A stretch of 5,553 bases of DNA from positions 1 to 5,553 of the forward strand of contig CAMGSK010000099.1 of NCBI GenBank assembly GCA_946061795.1, written 5' to 3'. The notes below the pieces were generated by a model. That model worked only from the letters and a program-made list of their open reading frames with translations. It did no database searches and was not told where the DNA came from. Below are positions 1 through 5,553 of the stretch, one piece after another. This stretch comes from an uncultured Elusimicrobium sp. (lineage in GTDB: Bacteria > Elusimicrobiota > Elusimicrobia > Elusimicrobiales > Elusimicrobiaceae). Every line of letters begins with the position of its first letter. Position 1 is the stretch's first letter. The translations under genes and the position numbers were made by a program.

Positions 1-1
1 C

Positions 2-910
2 AAAAAAATCAGCGAATACAATTTGGCCGTGCAGGGCGTGTATCCGCCGGCATCCACCTTTAAAATCATTACGGCCGCCGCCGCGATGGAAAAAGGCGGT
101 TTCCAGCCGGAAAAGCCGGTGTTCTGTTCCGGCGCGTACGACGCGGGTTCGCGCGTGTTTAAATGCTGGGGCGTGCACGGGCATGATAACTTTTTTAAAG
201 CCATGGCTGATTCCTGCGACGTATATTTTTACACGCTGGCCGCGCAAATCGGCCCGGCGGCGATAGAAAAAATACAGCGTATGTTCCAATTCGGCCGCCC
301 CACGGGTGTGGACTTGCCGGGCGAAAAAGCGGGCAATCTCTACGGCCCCACCCGCCGCGCGCGCAACCGCTCTTATTGGTTTATCGGCGATACGCTGAAT
401 TTGTCTATCGGGCAGGGGGAACTGTTGGTCACGCCTATTAAGATGGCCCAGTTTGCCGCCGCGGTGGCCAGCCGCGGAAAGGTGTGGCGGCCGTATTATT
501 TGGAAAAAATTACCGCCCCGGACGGAAAAGTGCTGGAACGGGGAAAGAGCGAATTGTTGGGAACGGCAGATTTGAAGTCTTCCACCTGGGATTTGTTGTT
601 TAAAGCGTTGAAAAATACGGTGGACAACGGCACGGCGCGGCGCGTGAAAATCCCGGGCTTGGACGTGTACGGCAAAACGGGTACCGCGCAAAATCCGCAC
701 GGGGACGATCACGGTTGGTTTATGGCTTTTGCCGCCCGGCCTGGCGAAGAGCCCTCTTTGGCCGTAGCGGTGTTTGCGGAGTTCGGCAAGGGCGGTTCTT
801 CCGCGGCGGGCCCCGTGGCGCGGGAAATGATAAAGGCTTATTTCGGCCTGCAGGACCCGCCCGTCCGCCGCGCCGCACCCAAACCCCCGGTGCAAGAGGA
901 AGCGCAATAA
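2..910 (+). CDS. mrdA: Penicillin-binding protein 2, elongasome transpeptidase (5'-truncated)
   Basis: This is the C-terminal 302 residues of a class B penicillin-binding protein. The reading frame is open from base 2, so the N-terminal membrane anchor and pedestal lie outside the window; the TTG at 23 is internal and not a start. Three transpeptidase motifs are visible in order: STFK with the acylated serine at codon 53-55, SCD (212-220) as the SxN-type motif in the PBP2-typical context SCDVYFY, and KTGTA (674-688). Between them, GDTLNLSIGQGELLVTP is the usual PBP2 block. The family cross-links peptide stems in the periplasm during cell elongation, paired with RodA, whose gene follows after 1 nt. 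The protein ends in a short proline/alanine-rich tail. Cysteines and a histidine between the first two motifs may form a zinc site (inference). The SCDVYFY context and the rodA neighbour favour PBP2 over the division enzyme FtsI/PBP3. Confidence 0.95.
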   Translation, partial: KKISEYNLAVQGVYPPASTFKIITAAAAMEKGGFQPEKPVFCSGAYDAGSRVFKCWGVHGHDNFFKAMADSCDVYFYTLAAQIGPAAIEKIQRMFQFGRPTGVDLPGEKAGNLYGPTRRARNRSYWFIGDTLNLSIGQGELLVTPIKMAQFAAAVASRGKVWRPYYLEKITAPDGKVLERGKSELLGTADLKSSTWDLLFKALKNTVDNGTARRVKIPGLDVYGKTGTAQNPHGDDHGWFMAFAARPGEEPSLAVAVFAEFGKGGSSAAGPVAREMIKAYFGLQDPPVRRAAPKPPVQEEAQ

Positions 911-911
911 T

Positions 912-2249
912 ATGACGCAATATACATCCAATTTACGCAAGAGTACGATGGACTGGCTGCTTTTCGGCGCAATGGCGGGCTTGGCCTGTCTGGGCGCGTT
1001 ATGTATTATGTCGGCGGTAAATTCGCTGGCGTTTTCCAACGCGGTGGTGCGCACGCATTTGATTGCGCTGCCGCTGGGGTTTGCGGTGTTTTTTGCCGCA
1101 TGGCGTTTTAATTACCAGATTTTTGACGAACAATGGAAGCCGCTTTACGGCGTGATTTTGGCCCTGCTGGTGGGAGTGCTGTTGTTTGGTTCTTATCAGC
1201 GCGGCAGCCGCTCCTGGTTTGTATTGCCGTTTTTTTCCATGCAGCCGGCTGAAATTTGCCGCGTGCTGACGATTTTGGCCGCCGCGGCGTTTTTAGACCG
1301 GCAAGGCCGCCGTATCCGGGATTTACGCACGCTGGTGGGGCTGGGGATGTTGGTGCTACCCGTTTTTGGCCTGATTATGCTGCAGCCGGACTTTTCATCC
1401 ATTGTCATCACATTCCCCGCGTTGCTGGTATTGCTCTACTGCGCGGGCGTGAACGTGTTTTATTTGGCGTTGTTGTTCGCTTTTGCGGCCGTGGCGGGGT
1501 TTTTTACGCTGGCGTGGACATACTTGTATCTTCACCCGGATTTGCGGGAATACGCCTTTTTAAACGCATTCTTTGAGCTTTCTTCCTCTCCGCTGTACAT
1601 GGGGGGATTTGCGGCGCTGACGGCCTTGGCCGGGTATGGCGCGTGGTGGTTTTTTAAACAGCTGCGCATTTTCCTGCCGTCTTTTTATTTTGTGTTGGCC
1701 ACGGCCGTGGTGTTGGCGGGGTTTGGCGCGGGCGTGTTTGCAGACCGGCAGATGAAGCCTCACCAGCGCAAACGCGTGGAAGCTTTTTTGGCCCCCCAAT
1801 CCGACCCCAAAGGGGCGTCTTACAATGTTTTGCAGGCGCAAATCGCCATGGGATCGGGCGGCGTATGGGGGAAAGGATTGTTTTCGGGTACGCAGTCGCG
1901 TCTGGGCTTTGTGCCGGAAAAACATACGGATTTTATTTTGGCCGTGGTGGGAGAGGAGCTGGGCCTGTGGGGCACTTTGCTGGTGTTGGGGCTGTATATG
2001 CTGATTTTATGGCGCATTGCGGTGGTGGCTTATTTGGCCAGCGACCGGTACGGTTATTTGGTGTGCGGAGGCATATTCGGGATGTTTTTAACGTATATGC
2101 TGATTAATTTCGGCATGCTGATAGGTCTTTTCCCCGTGGCGGGTATTCCGCTGCCGTTTATTTCTTACGGCGGTTCCAATTTGGTTTCCAGCATGCTGGC
2201 GCTGGGAGTGGTGCAGTCCGTCTATGCGCGGCGCATTACCTCCGGCTGA
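912..2249 (+). CDS. rodA: RodA, SEDS-family peptidoglycan glycosyltransferase with extra helix pair
   Basis: RodA polymerises lipid II into glycan strands in the inner membrane and works in complex with PBP2. The 445-residue protein is highly hydrophobic. Family signatures are SRSWFVLPFFSMQPAE (about 98-114), LQPDFSS (157-163), the large extracellular loop QSDPKGASYN with the conserved aspartate at D298 (the presumed catalytic residue by family comparison), GSGGVWGKGLFSGTQS, the block PEKHTDFILAVVGEELGLWG, and the C-terminal GIPLPFISYGGSN. It is about 70 residues longer than E. coli RodA. The excess lies around residues 205-265 and appears to add two membrane segments (about 228-248 and 254-275) before the catalytic loop. 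The ATG follows the mrdA stop by 1 nt, and a GAGGA at 896-900 inside mrdA, 11 nt upstream, is the likely ribosome binding site, which suggests coupled translation. The neighbouring mrdA gene favours RodA over FtsW. Confidence 0.95.
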   Translation: MTQYTSNLRKSTMDWLLFGAMAGLACLGALCIMSAVNSLAFSNAVVRTHLIALPLGFAVFFAAWRFNYQIFDEQWKPLYGVILALLVGVLLFGSYQRGSRSWFVLPFFSMQPAEICRVLTILAAAAFLDRQGRRIRDLRTLVGLGMLVLPVFGLIMLQPDFSSIVITFPALLVLLYCAGVNVFYLALLFAFAAVAGFFTLAWTYLYLHPDLREYAFLNAFFELSSSPLYMGGFAALTALAGYGAWWFFKQLRIFLPSFYFVLATAVVLAGFGAGVFADRQMKPHQRKRVEAFLAPQSDPKGASYNVLQAQIAMGSGGVWGKGLFSGTQSRLGFVPEKHTDFILAVVGEELGLWGTLLVLGLYMLILWRIAVVAYLASDRYGYLVCGGIFGMFLTYMLINFGMLIGLFPVAGIPLPFISYGGSNLVSSMLALGVVQSVYARRITSG

Positions 2250-2250
2250 A

Positions 2251-2255
2251 AAGGA
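2251..2255 (+). promoter_or_regulatory. Shine-Dalgarno site for the TIGR03936-type gene
   Basis: AAGGA begins 2 nt after the rodA stop and sits 5 nt before the ATG at 2261. It supports that start over the second in-frame ATG at 2288, which lies in an AT-rich stretch with no purine-rich ribosome site at normal distance. The family domain begins near residue 8-10, so the later start would also leave the domain almost intact. Confidence 0.6.
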
Positions 2256-2260
2256 AAAGT

Positions 2261-2950
2261 ATGATAACAAGCCCAAAAATTTATAAAATGCGAGTAGCGT
2301 TTACTGTGTCCGGTTCTTGGGACCACAAACGTATTTTTTCCGCGCTGCGCAGCGCGGTGCTGGGCAGCGGGCTGCCTTTTGAGCCCGCCAAAGTAAATAA
2401 AAACTGGCCCCGGCTGGCCTATGGGCCCGCGTTGGGATACGGGCAATACAGCTTGGGCGAGTATGCGGATTTGTATTTTTCTTCTCCCGTCAAGGAAGAA
2501 GAAACGGCGGCCGCTTTGGCCAAAGCGGCCCCGCGGGGACTGAGCGTATTGCGCGTTGCGCGCGTACCGTACGCGTTGCCCTCCGTGAGCAATTTGGCCG
2601 AAGTGTCGCAGTACGGCGTAGAGGGCGAATTCGCCCGTTATGCGCCCGCGTCTGCGGCGGAAGAGTTTTTTGCGCAGGACCATATTTACGTGACGGTTCG
2701 TTCCACCACGGGTATGAGTATGCAGCGGGACCTGAAGCCTTTTTTGCTTCGCGCCAAAATGGTGCGGCCGGACAAACTGGAGTTGCTGCTTCGGCGCGTC
2801 GGCGAAAAGTCGGCCAAGCCCGAGCACGCCGTGGCGGCGTGGCTGGGACAAGAGGTGCCCGCGGAAGAAGAGTTTACGTTTGAAGACTTAAAATTTACCA
2901 GAGAAGTGCTGTATTGGCGCGACGGGGCCGGAGAGCTGCGTGCCGTATAG
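2261..2950 (+). CDS. TIGR03936/DUF2344 radical SAM-linked family protein, divergent
   Basis: This 229-residue soluble protein has no signal peptide or membrane segment. The N-terminal two thirds fit the overall pattern of the TIGR03936/DUF2344 family: YKMRVAFTVSG at the start, a helix ending in LRSAVLGSGLPFEP, the stretch LAYGPALGYGQYSLGEYADLYF (52-73), and PRGLSVLRVARVP. The family is known mainly by linkage or fusion to a B12-binding radical SAM protein (TIGR03960) and by position next to RNase G; its biochemical role is not settled. Two usually recognisable family motifs look altered here: SHLD-like is SGSWDHKR (17-24) and GFNPHPK-like is KVNKNWPRL (44-52). No TIGR03960 gene fits upstream, since rodA ends 11 nt before it. 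The last 60-70 residues match nothing I recognise. Its place directly before the RNase E/G gene is the strongest support. The gene also carries several perfect GC-rich palindromes. Confidence 0.75.
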   Translation: MITSPKIYKMRVAFTVSGSWDHKRIFSALRSAVLGSGLPFEPAKVNKNWPRLAYGPALGYGQYSLGEYADLYFSSPVKEEETAAALAKAAPRGLSVLRVARVPYALPSVSNLAEVSQYGVEGEFARYAPASAAEEFFAQDHIYVTVRSTTGMSMQRDLKPFLLRAKMVRPDKLELLLRRVGEKSAKPEHAVAAWLGQEVPAEEEFTFEDLKFTREVLYWRDGAGELRAV

Positions 2951-2968
2951 CCGAGAGGATTTTATCGT

Positions 2969-4423
2969 ATGAGCAAGAATTTGGAAGAAGCGCCGAAGGT
3001 GGAGGTTATCGTCAACACCTCCTTTGAAGAGACGCGCATCGCTATTTTGGAAAACGACCGTATTAACGAACTGATGTGGGAACGCCGCGGCTCGCTTAAT
3101 ATCGTGGGTAATATTTATAAAGCCACGGTTGAAAATGTGCTGCCCGGAATTTCCAGCGCGTTTGCCAATATCGGTTATGAAAAAAATGCCTACCTGTACA
3201 TTTCCGACATTTTGGGCGCAGACCGCAAAAATATTGAAAAAGTGCTCAAAAAAGGCCAGCAAATTATGGTGCAGGTGGTCAAAAACGCCATCAGCACCAA
3301 AGGCATGAAAGTGACCATGGACGTCACGCTGCCGGGCCGCTATTTGGTGCTTACGCCGCACCAGAGTTTTGTGGGCGTTTCCAAAAATATTGAAGACAGC
3401 GAAGCCCGCCACAAACTCAACGACATCATGCAGGATCTGGCGCAAAAGCATTTAAACGGCATGGGCTGCATCGTACGCACGGAAGCCGAAGAAGCCACCA
3501 AAGACGAACTGGAACGCGAGGTGAAATATCTGTACCGCCAGTGGCAGTCCATTTTAAAGAAATTTGAAACCTTACCTTCCCCGGCCCTTTTGCACGAAGA
3601 CATGGACGCGGTGCTTCAGGTGGCGCGCGACGTGCTGAGCGAAAACGCCAAAGTCTATTTGCTGGACAATCAAAAAGATTACGAACGCGTATTGGATTTC
3701 GTGAAGAAAAACTCGCCGGAATTGGCTGACCGCGTACAGCTTTACAAAGGCAAAACGCCGATTTTTGAGGCTTACGGCATTGAGCCGGAAATTGACAATT
3801 TGCGCAAAACCAAGCTGCCGCTTCCCAACGGAGGAAGCATTATCATCCAGGAAGCGGAGTCTTTGTGCGCCATTGACGTGAACACCGGAAAATTTACCGG
3901 CAACAAATCACAGGAAGAGACTGTCACCCAAACCAATATTGAGGCCGCCGCGGAAATCGCCCACCAGCTGCGTTTGCGCAACATCGGGGGCATTATCGTC
4001 ATTGATTTTATTGATATGCGCAAAGCTTCCAGCCGCCACCGCGTGGTGGAAGCCTTGGCCAACGCCGTGCACGGAGACCGCGCCAAAATCCGCATTTTGC
4101 CCATTACGCGTTTGGGGCTGGTGGAGATGACCCGCGAACGCAAACGCGAAAGCACGGGCAGCTTTATCAGCGAAGAATGCCCCCAGTGCCACGGCAGCGG
4201 GCGCGTGCTGTCGGCCGAGAGCATGCGCATTAAAATCCAGCGGGAAATTTATGACCTGACCAACGGCCGCCCCGGCGGAACGCTGCGTGTGGTGCTTCAT
4301 CCGCTGCTGGCCGAAGCAATCAAACAAAAACAAGCAGACATTGAGGAAAATATTCACCGCTCGGTCAAAATTCAGTCCGACCCTCAGCTGGCCTGGGAAG
4401 ATTACAAAATCGTATTGGAATAA
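2969..4423 (+). CDS. rng: Ribonuclease E/G family endoribonuclease (RNase G-like length)
   Basis: This is a single-strand-specific endoribonuclease for rRNA processing and mRNA decay, cytoplasmic or membrane-associated. In the 484-residue protein, VEVIVNTSFEETRIAILEND opens the chain. GNIYKATVENVLPGISSAF (from residue 47) starts the S1-containing region. IVRTEA carries R170/T171, equivalent to the E. coli 5'-monophosphate sensor pair. The DNase I-like core has AIDVNTGKFTG with D303 and N305, and GIIVIDFIDM with D346, the magnesium-binding set. CPQCHG gives the zinc-link cysteines C404 and C407. All family catalytic residues are therefore present. The protein stops shortly after the small domain and lacks the long C-terminal degradosome scaffold of E. 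coli RNase E, so RNase G is the better name. AGAGGA at 2954-2959 lies 9 nt before the ATG. It is the last gene of the apparent operon and a terminator follows at once. Confidence 0.95.
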   Translation: MSKNLEEAPKVEVIVNTSFEETRIAILENDRINELMWERRGSLNIVGNIYKATVENVLPGISSAFANIGYEKNAYLYISDILGADRKNIEKVLKKGQQIMVQVVKNAISTKGMKVTMDVTLPGRYLVLTPHQSFVGVSKNIEDSEARHKLNDIMQDLAQKHLNGMGCIVRTEAEEATKDELEREVKYLYRQWQSILKKFETLPSPALLHEDMDAVLQVARDVLSENAKVYLLDNQKDYERVLDFVKKNSPELADRVQLYKGKTPIFEAYGIEPEIDNLRKTKLPLPNGGSIIIQEAESLCAIDVNTGKFTGNKSQEETVTQTNIEAAAEIAHQLRLRNIGGIIVIDFIDMRKASSRHRVVEALANAVHGDRAKIRILPITRLGLVEMTRERKRESTGSFISEECPQCHGSGRVLSAESMRIKIQREIYDLTNGRPGGTLRVVLHPLLAEAIKQKQADIEENIHRSVKIQSDPQLAWEDYKIVLE

Positions 4424-4429
4424 TGTTTT

Positions 4430-4461
4430 CGCCGCGCGGACACCATCCGCGCGGCGTTTTT
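4430..4461 (+). terminator. Strong intrinsic terminator after rng
   Basis: A perfect 11-bp GC-rich stem (CGCCGCGCGGA at 4430-4440 with TCCGCGCGGCG at 4446-4456) closes a 5-nt loop, CACCA, and is followed directly by five T residues (4457-4461). It starts 6 nt after the rng stop. On the opposite strand the hairpin would be followed by GAAAAC, which is not a T-run, so it works only for + strand transcripts. It marks the end of the mrdA-rodA-TIGR03936-rng unit. Confidence 0.9.
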
Positions 4462-4466
4462 ACGCC

Positions 4467-5553
4467 ATGAAAAAGATTCTTTTGTTCTTGTTGGGCATGT
4501 GTCTTTTTTCCGCGCCGCTTCAGGCGCAGGGAAAGACGCGCGTCGTAGTTTTGGGTAAGAACAAAGGAAACGTCGCCTCTTTGCGTGCGGCCGGACATAC
4601 GCTTTTGGACGTGCGCGCCACGACAAAAAAACTGGGCGGAACGGTGGAACTGTTTTCCACTTCCAAGCAGATAAAAGTGGCTTTTCCCGGCATGTATGCG
4701 GTGTTGGGCGCGGGGCAAAAAGAAGCAGTGCTGGGCGTTTCGGTGGTGAAACTGCCCGCAGAAGTGATTGCTTCCGGTGGCAGGTTGTACGCTCCGGCGG
4801 AATTTTTTATGCTTCCGGCGGTGCAAAAAGCGCTGGACCGGCAAATTATTTTGGAAGACGGCGCGCTGGTGGTGGAAAAAAATTATACGCTGGCTTATTC
4901 GGGCAGTGAAAACAAAGCTTCTTACTCCCGCTTGAAACTGCAGCCGAAAGGCGGTGTTTCTTTTCATGTCAACAAGCCCAATAAACATACCTTGGAAGCG
5001 GTGTTCCCTTCCGCCGTGCTTAAACGAAACGTACAACTGCGGCTGAAAAATGATTTTATCCGTTCTTTTACTCTTTCCCAACGGGGTAAAGACGTGGTGC
5101 TGAAAGTGATTTTGGGAAAGAAAGGCAAAGAATGGCGTTTGGCGGACGAAAACGGAATGTTGGTTCTGTCCGTGGCCGCCAAAACTCTCCCGGACCCGGC
5201 GGTTTCTTCCGCCCCACAGCCATCCGGCCCGGAAGAGGCCGATGCGCAGGAACTGGATTTGTCTCCGTCCGTTATTCGGGACGATACGACCGCTTCCGAA
5301 CGTCAGCCTGTGTTTAAACCCGCTCCCCAGCCCGTGATAACGGCCGTTCCCGGTCCCGTCATCCAGTCCGCGCGCACTATGCGCATTATGGTGGACCCGG
5401 GCCACGGCGGCAAAGACCCCGGAGCCGTCCGCCGGGGCAGTTCCAAGGAAAAAGACCTGAATTTGGCTGTCGCCAAACATTTGTACAATTACCTCAAAAA
5501 ACGCGGTTTTGACGTAAAAATGACCCGCGACAATGATACGTTTGTCACTTTGG
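4467..5553 (+). CDS. Exported N-acetylmuramoyl-L-alanine amidase, AMIN + Amidase_3 (3'-truncated)
   Basis: The frame stays open from the ATG to the right edge (362 full codons, no stop). The product is a periplasmic zinc amidase that would cleave the bond between MurNAc and the stem peptide. Residues 1-20 form a Sec signal peptide (MKK, then a hydrophobic core) with likely cleavage after LQA. Residues about 45-140 resemble the copper-amine-oxidase-like N-terminal domain (LLDVRATTKKLGG ... GGRLYAPAEFF). Residues about 150-237 resemble an AMIN domain, which in known amidases binds peptidoglycan or septal sites. A proline- and acid-containing linker (about 241-304) leads to the Amidase_3 domain: VDPGHGGKDPGAV supplies zinc ligand H313, and KEKDLNLAVAKHL supplies E328, 15 residues later as in the family. 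The remaining zinc histidine and catalytic glutamate lie beyond the edge. No Shine-Dalgarno precedes the ATG; it is chosen because it gives the complete signal peptide. AmiA/B/C-like by domain, but no specific symbol is justified. Confidence 0.9.
   Translation, partial: MKKILLFLLGMCLFSAPLQAQGKTRVVVLGKNKGNVASLRAAGHTLLDVRATTKKLGGTVELFSTSKQIKVAFPGMYAVLGAGQKEAVLGVSVVKLPAEVIASGGRLYAPAEFFMLPAVQKALDRQIILEDGALVVEKNYTLAYSGSENKASYSRLKLQPKGGVSFHVNKPNKHTLEAVFPSAVLKRNVQLRLKNDFIRSFTLSQRGKDVVLKVILGKKGKEWRLADENGMLVLSVAAKTLPDPAVSSAPQPSGPEEADAQELDLSPSVIRDDTTASERQPVFKPAPQPVITAVPGPVIQSARTMRIMVDPGHGGKDPGAVRRGSSKEKDLNLAVAKHLYNYLKKRGFDVKMTRDNDTFVTL

Noticed and set aside
2825..2841. Hairpin CACGCC/GGCGTG near the end of the TIGR03936-type gene as a terminator.
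   Set aside because: Only a 6-bp stem, inside coding sequence, with no following T-run.
2222..2851. Minus-strand open frame of 209 codons opposite the TIGR03936-type gene.
   Set aside because: Low-complexity, basic translation with no family resemblance; the + strand frame fits the operon and has a ribosome binding site.
4396..4424. Possible promoter for the amidase gene, with AATAAT at 4419-4424 as a -10 box.
   Set aside because: No TTGACA-like -35 sequence lies at the right distance (4396-4402 reads GGAAGAT), and AATAAT overlaps the rng stop codon context, so the match is weak and may be chance.
4491..4502. Lipoprotein signal at the amidase N-terminus (cysteine at residue 12).
   Set aside because: The residues before it are L-G-M, and methionine at -1 does not fit a lipobox; cleavage after LQA by ordinary signal peptidase is more likely.
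4365..5480. Long minus-strand open frame of 371 codons opposite the amidase gene.
   Set aside because: Its translation is rich in H, Q, R and F with no recognisable domain, and the + strand carries a clear signal peptide, AMIN and Amidase_3 motifs. It is an antisense shadow.
1..5553. Mobile element, CRISPR array, tRNA, rRNA or defence system.
   Set aside because: No transposase or integrase motif, no spaced direct repeats and no RNA-gene signatures were seen; coding sequence fills nearly the whole window with housekeeping functions.

Overview
The window is one strand of densely packed bacterial chromosome. All five genes read on the + strand, and no RNA gene, mobile element or CRISPR array is visible. 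The layout suggests a Gram-negative-type, rod-shaped bacterium: the elongation peptidoglycan synthase pair PBP2/RodA is followed by a cell-wall amidase with an AMIN domain and a signal peptide. The protein sequences, and the combination of mrdA-rodA with a TIGR03936-type gene and an RNase E/G gene, bring to mind deep-branching lineages such as a gut Elusimicrobiota member. That placement is an impression from sequence and gene order, not a demonstrated assignment.

Positions 2-910 hold the C-terminal part of the transpeptidase PBP2 (mrdA), cut by the window's left edge. Positions 912-2249 hold the SEDS glycosyltransferase RodA, which is unusually long because of an apparent extra pair of membrane helices. 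Positions 2261-2950 hold a divergent member of the TIGR03936/DUF2344 'radical SAM-linked' family. Positions 2969-4423 hold a short RNase E/G enzyme with all catalytic and zinc-link residues present. Gaps between these four genes are 1, 11 and 18 nt, so they very probably form one operon. It ends at a strong intrinsic terminator (4430-4461) right after the RNase gene.

Positions 4467-5553 hold the start of an exported N-acetylmuramoyl-L-alanine amidase: signal peptide, copper-amine-oxidase-like N-terminal domain, AMIN domain, proline-rich linker and the beginning of an Amidase_3 catalytic domain. The right edge cuts it. Its start codon lies only 5 nt after the terminator T-run and has no visible Shine-Dalgarno sequence.

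Functionally, PBP2 and RodA make lateral-wall peptidoglycan, the amidase cleaves it, and RNase E/G performs RNA processing and decay. The link between elongation-wall genes and RNase G is also known in E. coli (mreBCD-yhdE-rng) and in Firmicutes, so it is an old neighbourhood and not a new system. I see no clear undescribed system. The points most worth a second look are the orphaned, motif-divergent TIGR03936 protein, the RodA insertion, and the terminator abutting the amidase start.
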